Shown in pieces: positions 56,890 through 64,000 of a stretch of DNA of 64,000 nucleotides. The stretch's first letter is position 1. Each line of letters starts with the position of its first letter. The translations under genes were made by a program, and so were the position numbers. Under the pieces are notes generated by a model. That model was not told the origin of the DNA. It did not search any database and worked only from the letters and a program-made list of their open reading frames with translations. The stretch covers positions 1,487,990,757 to 1,488,054,756 of the forward strand of contig NC_056745.1 of assembly GCF_019279795.1 (NCBI RefSeq), written 5' to 3'. The stretch is from Protopterus annectens. Its lineage: Eukaryota > Chordata > Ceratodontiformes > Protopteridae.

Positions 56890-57072
56890 ATGTTCTTCGT
56901 GTTTCACTGTTGCAGTCATTACATTTGGGTAATCCTGCAGGCAGGTTGCCCTCAGCCGGCCTGAATTCCAAAGTTTTGGGTCCTGCATCGGCTGCTGTCG
57001 CCCCTTCCCTGACGTCAGGTTGTCAGGGTATAAAGGAAGCGGCCAATGCTATTTTCCTCAGTCTTTCTTGCC
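56890..57072 (+). repeat. DIRS copy 3 left inverted terminal repeat and promoter
   Basis: Partner of 63474-63692. It carries a full tgacgtca (57010-57017) within the palindrome cctgacgtcagg, tataaa at 57029-57034, and cctcagtctttcttgcc at about 57056. Confidence 0.88.
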
Positions 57073-57209
57073 ACGTGGTGCCTGAAGCAGAAGCAGTTCA
57101 CAAGTGCCGGTCGGCCAACTCCTGAGATTTTCGTATTTGAGTTTCAGATCTGAAGTCTTCATTAAAGCTAACTACTCCGTTGGGGAAACTTTTTTCTTGC
57201 TCCAGACCG

Positions 57210-59085
57210 ATGTCAGAAGAAGTTAATAATTGTATTTCTTGTGGAAAGAAAATACCTCATAAGGATTTTCATTCTTACTGTATTCCTTGCCTAGGCCCTG
57301 ATCACAACGTTACTGGTTGTTGGTTTTGTGCTAGATTTAACCAACACATTATTAAGCGTCGGTATAATTTTGCTTTAAACTTTTTTGGACACCAATTTAA
57401 TTATCCTGAAATGCCATTGGATAGCCATCTGACTACCGGAGTTTACAAAAAATGCAAGGAAAATGACAGAGTGAAATAACCGAGGCCCAAAACTGACGAC
57501 GAGGCTTCTCCTAAGCCAGTCGCCGGTTCTCAATGAGGTGCTTTTGCAGCCCCTGATGCCACCTACTTTAGACTCGCAGGCCACTACCGACTCCCACTTG
57601 GAGTTGGCCATGCCGCTGAATACTCAAGGTATTGGAGCCTCAGATGCTAATCCCTCAGATGGGTCCGGAGCTGCTGAGCAGGTACTGGCTTCTGAGGGTG
57701 TATTCAGACCTAAACATCTTTATATTAAAACGACTTCAGCTTCAAAGGCAAAGACTAAAGCACCTTCTAAAGCAAGGAAGCAAACTCAAGAGCCACGTGG
57801 ACAGGCCTCTATGCCCAAAAAACAGATGCTCAAAATGTCCGAAGACTTGATTACCTTGATCAGGGGTTCCCATCCCCCTCCTGATAAGAGGCCTAGGCAA
57901 GACACTGATTATGAATCTTCAGATCAGGTTTCTATTTCTTCTGATTCCTCTTCTGATCAGGAATATTCTCTTCCCCCCTATGAGGATTCTGATGCTGAAG
58001 AATCTATACCTTCAGCTTCTCCTCCAGAGGACTATTCCTTTGGGGAAACCTTGCATACCATGAGGGAGCATTTCCACTGGGAGAGCCAAGATTTTTCAGA
58101 ATCTAAAAAGAGGCTCAGGGATTTTCTCATACTACCTCAGCATAGGCCTCTAGCTATTCCACCTGTGTTAGACATTGTAGATGATGTGTTTTCAGAGTCT
58201 AGTCTGACCCCTGACTCCTTACCCCCAGCTCCTGTTAAGCCTGACAGATATTACAGGGTTCCTGACTCACACACACTTCTTTTTAAAAACCCTGCTGCTG
58301 ACCCAGAAACTATTTCACAGGGTCCAAAGGGAGTCGAGGCTTCCACTGCAAAAAACCCAACCCCCTCTTACAGGGATTCAAGGGCACTGGATGGGGGAAA
58401 AAGGTTTACACATCTGCAACTTTGGCTATAAGGGCCTTAAACTGTCAATTTCATATGCTTAAGTATCAGCAACATGTCATGGCATTGCTTAAACAGAAAA
58501 TGTTGTTAAACTCTGAATGTGCAGAAAACAAGGAAATGCAGGATTTATTGTATGCAGCAAAACATTGGAAAACATACTTTGCAATGTGGTTTTAATTCTT
58601 TGGAGGCCTCCTGCAGGGCCGCAGTTACATGTTCTGTAATTAGAAGGCATGCTTGATTAAAGGAACAAAATCTGCCTGATCATGTTAAAGTTAAATACTA
58701 GATGCACCTTTGCAGCATGATACTTTGTTTGGTGTTAAGGCAGAAGAGGTGTTAAAGAAAATGGAGGACAAAGCTAAATCTATGCAAACAGTCAAAGATT
58801 TTTTACAAGTACAGGCACCTAGGTGTAGTAGACACTGACCTACAAAGAACTGGTCCTTTTTTGTGTCAGACAGACCTCAAAGGGGCAGAACCAGATGCCC
58901 TAGGGGTAGATCCCAAGCACAGGGTTCTTATAGGCCCAAGCAATGGGGTGCTTCTACCTCCAAAGCTGGAGAAGATAGATCACAAACATACAGAAAACAG
59001 TCCCAATGACTTCCCCCTGCCTGCACCAAGCACTTATCTTCTGGCAGCACCCTTAGGGGGAAAATTAGCACTTGGCACATCATAA
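57210..59085 (+). pseudogene. DIRS copy 3 gag (ORF1), frameshifted
   Basis: ATG 57210 starts MSEEVNNCISCGKKIPHKDF, HSYCIPCLGPDHNVTGCWFC, the best-preserved Cys/His cluster of the three copies (CxxC, H, CxxC, H, CxxC). The frame stops at 57477. The next block (57538-58431) is in another frame and contains PYEDSDAEESIPSASPPEDY, MREHFHWESQDFSESKKRL, LPQHRPLAIPPVLDIVDDVF and DRYYRVPDSHTLLFKNP. It then shifts again near 58390. The rest to 59085 is in pieces (KDFLQVQAPRC-like near 58790; LAAPLGGKLA at 59038 belongs to the start of pol). Confidence 0.9.
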
Positions 59086-60004
59086 CCCAGGACAAGTGGG
59101 TTCTAAACATAGTGTCACAAGGATGCAAGTTCCATTTCCATACTATGCCGAAGGCAAACAGATGGCCAGATCTGACAAAAAAATCAATGGGCAGAGGCAC
59201 AAAAACAAGTATCATCCCTCATGGACATGGGGGCCATTCAACAAGTACCAGAGCAAGAGCAGGGACAAGAATTTTACTTGAGACTGTTCTTGGTACCCAG
59301 AAAGGACGAGGCCTGGAGGCCAATACTGGAACTATCTATTCTGAACACTTTCCTGGATATCCCAAAATTCAAAATGTTGACTTTGCAGCAGCTTCTGCCC
59401 ATGTTGGGCAAGAACACTTGGCTTGTGACTTTAGACCTAAAAGAGGCATACCTGCATGTCCCAGTCAGACAGTCGTGCAGAAGATACCTCAGATTAAGGC
59501 TGGCTCAATGCATTACCAATTCTCTGCACTGCCCTTTGGCTTATCTACTGTGCCCAGGGTCTTTACAAAGTGCCTGGCACCAGTAATTGCATTCTGCAGA
59601 CAGAGGAATACAAATATGTCCTTACTTGGACGACTGTCTCATTCAAGCAGAGAACAAGGACATTCTTCTTCAACATCTGGCATTTGTGAAAAGACTTCTA
59701 TCATGCCTAGGGTACACAGTCAACAAAATGAAATCAAAACTAGTACCGTCACAAGAGATATTCCTGGGTGCAAGCTTAAATACAACTGCCCAGATGGCTT
59801 ATCTCACACCAGACAAACAAAGGCATCTGACTACCTATTTCAAAATGTTGGCAACAAAGGCCCAGTTATCTGCAAGAAAAATTCTGCAGGCTTTGGGCTT
59901 CATGGCATCCTGCATTCTACTAATTCCATATGCAAGACTGCATATGAGGAATCTTCAGTGGTACCTAAAAAGTGCTTGGACTCAACATTGTCACAGCCTG
60001 GAAA

Positions 60005-60524
60005 CAGTCATTACTGTCATTACTGTCATTACTGTCATTACTGTCATTACTCTCATTACTCTCATTATTCTTGTTACTCTCATTACTCTGATTACTGTTG
60101 TTACTGTCGTTACTCTCATTACTCTCATTACTGTCATTACTGTCATTACTCTCATTACTCTCATTACTGTCATTACTCTCATTACTCTCATTACTGTCAA
60201 TACTGTCATTACTCTCATTACTCTCGTTACTCTCATTACTGTCATTACTGTCGTTACTGTCATTACTCTCGTTACTGTCATTACTCTCATTACTGTCATT
60301 ACTCTCATTACTCTAATTACTGTCATTACTCTCATTACTCTCATTACTGTCATTACTCTAATTACTGTCATTACTCTCATTATTCTCATTACTGTCATTA
60401 CTGTCGTTACTCTCATTACTCTCATTACTGTCATTACTCTCATTGCTGTCATTACTCTCATTGTTCTCATTACTGTCATTACTCTCATTACTGTCATTAC
60501 TCTCATTACTGTCATTACTTTCAT
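60005..60524. repeat. 9-bp microsatellite block 1 inside pol
   Basis: Units attactgtc and attactctc (with g/a variants) repeat about 58 times. Nine bases keep the reading frame, adding TVI or TLI per unit. Its seed is likely the pol sequence ETVI...TVIPCL itself; copy 2 has ETKIPIIPCL at this point. Confidence 0.95.
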
Positions 60525-60816
60525 TCCCTGCCTGCAACAGGAGTTTCGATGGTGGGCAAAGGCTTGTCACCAGAACAAGGGACAGCCATTCACATTACCT
60601 CAGGCCAGGCAGACACTAACAATGGGTGCATCAGATTATGCCTGGGGGGCCAACATGGCAGGAAGTTGCATTCATGGCACATGGTCCTCAAACCAAATGC
60701 ATCTACATATCAATTAAAAAGAGATGCTAGCTGTTCAAAATGCCCTGACAGCCTTCAAGGACCTACTTCATCCAGGACAACTACTGATAAAGACAGAAAA
60801 CACCATGGTCATGTGA
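60525..60816 (+). repeat. Duplicated pol segment, unit A
   Basis: Nearly identical to 61202-61552 (minus the LINE tail at 61309-61369). It includes IPCLQQEFRWW to ...KTENTMVM. The right edge breaks at gtgatatatattactgtc, where microsatellite block 2 starts. Confidence 0.92.
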
Positions 60817-60821
60817 TATAT

Positions 60822-61201
60822 ATTACTGTCATTACTCTCATTACTCTCATTATTCTCGTTACTCTCATTACTCTCATTACTGTCGTTACTGTCATTACAG
60901 TCATTACTCTCATTACTCTCATTACTGTCATTACTGTCATTACTGTCATTACTCTCATTACTGTCAATACTGTCATTACTCTCATTACTCTCGTTACTCT
61001 CATTACTGTCATTACTCTCATTACTCTCATTACTCTCGTTACTGTCATTACTCTCATTACTGTCATTACTGTCATTACTCTAATTACTGTCATTACTCTC
61101 ATTACTCTCATTACTCTCATTACTCTAATTACTGTCATTACTCTCATTATTCTCATTACTCTCATTACTCTCATTACTGTCATTACTGTCATTACTCTCA
61201 T
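60822..61201. repeat. 9-bp microsatellite block 2
   Basis: Same 9-bp units as block 1 (about 42). It precedes the second copy of the pol segment, so block plus segment were duplicated together. Confidence 0.95.
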
Positions 61202-61552
61202 TCCCTGCCTGCAACAGGAGTTTCGATGGTGGGCAAAGGCTTGTCACCAGAACAAGGGACAGCCATTCACATTACCTCAGGCCAGGCAGACACTAACAAC
61301 GGGTGCATATAAGGGGTGAATGCCTTAGGGCAGATAGCCTAGTATAAACCTATGAACCTATGAACCTATCAGATTATGCCTGGGGGGCCAACATGGCAGG
61401 AAGTTGCATTCATGGCACATGGTCCTCAAACCAAATGCATCTACATATCAATTAAAAAGAGATGCTAGCTGTTCAAAATGCCCTGACAGCCTTCAAGGAC
61501 CTACTTCATCCAGGACAACTACTGATAAAGACAGAAAACACCATGGTCATGT
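61202..61552 (+). repeat. Duplicated pol segment, unit B
   Basis: Second copy of 60525-60816, differing by a few bases (acgggtgc versus atgggtgc) and by the LINE tail insertion. It continues in register to the rest of pol. Confidence 0.92.
61309..61369 (+). mobile_element. 61-bp CR1 3' tail insertion
   Basis: ataaggggtgaatgccttag, ggcagatagcctagtataaa and cctatgaacctatgaaccta match the end of the CR1 family (compare 23742-23850, minus strand). Unit A of the duplication lacks it: gggtgcat there joins directly to cagattatg. It is an extreme 5' truncation with no more than 2 bp of target duplication, and it postdates the pol duplication. Confidence 0.88.
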
Positions 61553-62114
61553 GGTATATAAACAAGCAGGGGGGCACACACTCTTACCCCCTTTGCAGAC
61601 TAGCCATGACCTTGTGGAACACAGCTTTGACTTACCAAGTACATCTGCAGGCACAATTCCTGCCAGGAAAGGAAAATACTCTGGCAGACTAAGCAGAAAC
61701 CTCAAGGATCCCCACGAGTGGAAGCTGATCCGCAAGTCTTCATAACAAGGAAATGGGGATGCCCGGACATAGATCTATTTGCCTCCCCTCTCAATTACAA
61801 ACTAAAAAGATTCTGCACAAGGACTCATCACAGACAAGCATGGAAAGTGGACATCTTATCTTTCAGCTGGAAAAACCTATTAGTTTATGCCTTTCCTCCA
61901 CTGCCTCTTCTCCCCAAGGTGCTCCTAAAGGTCAGACAGGAGAAAACAAAGATGATGCTGATTGCTCCAGACTGGCCACACCAGTATTGGTATCCAATAC
62001 TAAGGAACTTATCTCTATACCCAGCTTGGAACTTGCTTCAAATACCTCAACTACTGTCCCAGCAAAACAATCAGATCATGCACAGCCATCTCAGGACTTT
62101 AAACTTGGCAGCAT

Positions 62115-63172
62115 GGCGGATAACTTGGTCATACAAAAAACACCTCTCAGTAAAGCTGTGATGGATGTCATTCTGGAAGCCAGAAGGCCTAGTACTAGAA
62201 AGTCTTATGCTGGAAAATGGAAGAGATAGATTCTGTGCCTGGAACCAGGCACAAGGAATTGATACAGCGGTACCAAATATTCCTCAGATTTTGCAATACT
62301 TAACTGAGATGCTGGACAAGGGCCTACCCTTTTCAACAATTAAAATTCATGCCTCTGCCATTTTGACTCATTACAATACAGAGCCACCACTTTTTTCCAC
62401 CCTTTATTAAGGCAGTACCTCAGAGGAGCCAAAAATTTAAGGCCCCCCAAGGAGACTACCAATACCTGCATGGGACCTCAACTATGTCTTGGAAGAGCTC
62501 ACTCTGCCTCTTTGTGAGCCAGCTGCTACAGCTCGTATGAAGGTTTTATCTTGGAAAACAGCTTTGCTCTTAGCAATTACTTCTGCAAGATGAGTTTCAG
62601 AGCCACAGGCGCTCATGGCTGTGGAGCCTTTCATCATTTTTCATCCAGACAGGGCCTCCCTGAGGACAAACCCAACATTTATGCCTAAAGTAGTGTCCAG
62701 TGTGGCTCTTAACCAAGCCATCCATCTGCCAACCTTTTACCCAAATCCACAGAACAAGGGGGAGAGAATTATGCATTCTTTGGACGTACACAGACAGCTT
62801 AGATTCTACTTGGACAGAACCAAAGCTTTCAGGAAGACAGAGCAATTACTAGTGGCATATGCTGCAGGATCACAAGGAAAGCCTGTCTCAAAGCAGACTA
62901 TTTCTAAGTGGTTAGGCCACTGCATTCATTTCTGATAGTTACACCATGGCAAGCCAGTGCCTATGGGCATTAGGCTTCATTCCACCAGAGCTGCAGCCAC
63001 CTCAGCAGCCTTTCTCAGGGGAGTACCAACCAGAGACATTTTAGAGGCGGCTACTTGGAGTTCAGTGCACACCTTTACAAAGCATTATCATTTCCCACTT
63101 TATGCTAAATCCAGGGCAGGCTTTGCCACTGCAGTTCTGCAGGGTCTCTTAGCCGCTCATAATGCTGTTTAG
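62115..63172 (+). pseudogene. DIRS copy 3 tyrosine recombinase, broken
   Basis: KAVMDVILEARRPSTRKSYA (about 62154) then a frameshift near 62220. A long segment is in one frame from 62165: FCAWNQAQGIDTAVPNIPQI, FSTIKIHASAILTHYNTEPP. Stops occur at about 62408 and at the catalytic Arg block, where TSARRV reads TSAR, TGA, V (about 62590), and after LGHCIHF (62933). The His-x-x-Arg (LHSTRAAAT), Trp/His (TWSSVHTF) and Tyr (KHYHFPLYA) blocks are intact at 62957-63172. Confidence 0.9.
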
Positions 63173-63205
63173 CTCCAGCCTCTCAACCATAGCTTTGGGA
63201 CTTTA

Positions 63206-63305
63206 CCCAAATGTAATGACTGCAACAGTGAAACACGAAGAACATAGTACAGTTGTGTACACTTACCATAAATGTAGATGTTCCAGTGTATTCACTGTTG
63301 CAGTC
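63206..63305 (+). repeat. DIRS copy 3 internal complementary region
   Basis: 63206-63245 is the reverse complement of the left terminus (56890-56929) and 63246-63305 of the right terminus. They meet at gaacat/agtaca. Near-perfect. Confidence 0.92.
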
Positions 63306-63473
63306 CAGATTACCCACCCGCCTTCCCCCTTTTTTCTTTTGGATCTTATCTTTCCTTCTCTGATTTATACTACCGATGTGGTGTATTTGCTTATAGATGA
63401 AGGTAAAATTTATATTGGTGTATTTCTGAATATATATAAAGTTTGGCTACCCTTTTTGGGGGCACCTGACATC

Positions 63474-63692
63474 TGGGGCAAGAAAAGCTGAAGAAAATGG
63501 TGTTGGCTGCTTCTTTTATACCCCTGATGACCTGACGTCAGGGAAGAGGTGACAGCAGCCAACGCAGGACCCAAGACTTTGAAATTTAGGCCGGCTTAGG
63601 GCAACCTGTCAGCAGGATTACCCAAATGTAATGACTGCAACAGTGAATACACTCGAACATCTACATTTATGGTAAGTGTACACAACTGTACT
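63474..63692 (-). repeat. DIRS copy 3 right inverted terminal repeat
   Basis: Inverted partner of 56890-57072, with tgacgtca at 63533-63540 and the unpaired right extension (ctacatttatggtaagtgta, cacaactgtact) ending at 63692. Confidence 0.92.
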
Positions 63693-63893
63693 TTATTACT
63701 AAATACAATCCTGGGTATTACCTACCCACAACCCTGCTAGATATGTGCAGTTATTACTAAATACAATCCTGGGTCTTATCTACCCACAACCCTGCTAGAT
63801 ATGTGCAGTTATTACTAAATACAATCCTGGGTATTACCTACCCACAACCCTGCTAGATATGGGCAGTTATTACTAAGTACAATCCTGGGTCTT
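63693..63893. repeat. 58-bp array, right part (about 3.5 units)
   Basis: It resumes at ttattactaaatac exactly where the left part stopped, and ends in ...cctgggtcttatct. Confidence 0.95.
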
Positions 63894-64000
63894 ATCTAGA
63901 GTATCTATGGTATTACATTGGGATGAAATAGCTAAGCTTGAAATGACCTCCAGGTCAATAGCCTATTAACGTCCTATGACCCTATGGTCCTATGTTTGTC
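63894..64000 (+). mobile_element. CR1 LINE 3' UTR and octamer tail
   Basis: tcaatagcctattaacgtcc then tatgaccctatggtcctatg is the family 3' end (agcctagtataaacctatga elsewhere), diverged. It completes the LINE fragment that starts at 55000, now separated by the array and DIRS copy 3. Confidence 0.75.

Larger units (their letters stand above)
59020..62110 (+). pseudogene. DIRS copy 3 RT-RNase H, with in-frame repeat expansion and duplication
   Basis: RT blocks are EFYLRLFLVPRKDEAWRPIL and KFKMLTLQQLLPMLGKNTW, LVTLDLKEAYLHVPVRQ (59221-59470), then a frameshift and return, then ICPYLDDCLIQAENKD with YLDD at about 59620-59631. At HSLETVI (about 60000) a 9-bp repeat encoding TVI/TLI runs in frame for about 58 units and rejoins IPCLQQEFRWWAKACHQNKG. 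RNase H follows (TMGASDYAWGANMAGSCIHG) but stops at a TAA (HIN, stop, KEML). The segment after the repeat is duplicated (60525-60816 and 61202-61552); both carry the TAA. The second copy continues VMWYINKQGGTHSYPLC and the C-terminal IDLFASPLNYKLKRFC, LIAPDWPHQYWYPIL. Confidence 0.9.
56890..63692 (+). mobile_element. DIRS-type retrotransposon, copy 3 (expanded, inactive)
   Basis: Full DIRS structure: left repeat 56890-57072, gag, RT-RNase H, recombinase, internal complementary region 63206-63305, right repeat 63474-63692. It sits in the 58-bp array with gggcag before and ttattac after, which join to a perfect unit, so the insertion made no duplication or deletion. It is 6.8 kb rather than about 5.5 kb because pol contains two blocks of a 9-bp microsatellite, a duplicated pol segment and a 61-bp LINE tail. 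Termini resemble copy 1. Confidence 0.95.

Noticed and set aside
59112..61319. 735-codon open frame through the 9-bp repeat in another frame
   Set aside because: Mostly the microsatellite translated as HYCHYS; only a short piece coincides with pol.

Overview
The window looks like nuclear DNA of a large-genome vertebrate (lungfish, salamander, caecilian or similar). I infer this from CR1-clade LINEs, an L2-like LINE, three vertebrate-type DIRS tyrosine-recombinase retrotransposons, Penelope-like elements, a tRNA-headed SINE with a V-SINE-like core, hAT-like MITEs and long minisatellite arrays. I cannot name the species. I see no bacterial-type operon, CRISPR array, rRNA or free-standing tRNA, and no host gene I can name. 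The only candidate host exons are weak ones at 48.6-50.4 kb.

Layout. 0-0.85 kb: start of an L2-like LINE (minus strand) with a 2A-like motif. 0.9-1.24 kb: multi-hairpin MITE. 2.6-4.6 kb: 32-bp satellite. 5.4-8.5 kb: decayed CR1 LINE (minus) split by a hAT-like MITE. 8.6-9.4 kb: 24-bp array holding a SINE tail. 10.5-12.8 kb: decayed CR1 LINE (plus). 13.0-19.1 kb: 26-bp array split by DIRS copy 1. 19.8-20.3 kb: 78-bp array. 20.4-20.9 kb: small inverted-repeat element with a hammerhead-like core. 21.0-22.8 kb: L2-like LINE piece, SINE and MITE. 23.7-27.0 kb: best-preserved CR1 LINE (minus). 27.0-29.4 kb: 52-bp array. 31.5-32.1 kb: MITE and a Penelope-like 3' end. 32.7-38.3 kb: DIRS copy 2, nearly intact. 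39.0-43.6 kb: SINEs and a cluster of one MITE family. 43.9-45.4 kb: Penelope-like element. 46.3-47.9 kb: six 116-bp repeats built on a LINE 3' end, then LINE RT. 49.5-50.3 kb: long TG/AT microsatellite. 51-53.4 kb: DIRS gag fossil and a second Penelope-like remnant. 55.0-64.0 kb: a CR1 3' fragment whose end grew into a 58-bp array that was then split by DIRS copy 3.

The main theme is nesting and repeat birth. CR1 3' ends are the visible source of two tandem arrays (116 bp and 58 bp), and a third array (52 bp) abuts a LINE ORF1 breakpoint. Two of the three DIRS elements sit inside arrays, copy 3 at a base-precise junction with no target duplication. All three DIRS copies keep inverted terminal repeats, an internal complementary region matching both termini, and the gag, RT-RNase H and tyrosine recombinase order. 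Copy 2 carries only one visible in-frame stop in gag and one in pol, with an open recombinase. Copy 3 has an in-frame 9-bp microsatellite expansion inside pol and a duplicated pol segment.

Most short open frames here are shadows of these elements or of repeat arrays whose unit length is a multiple of three.
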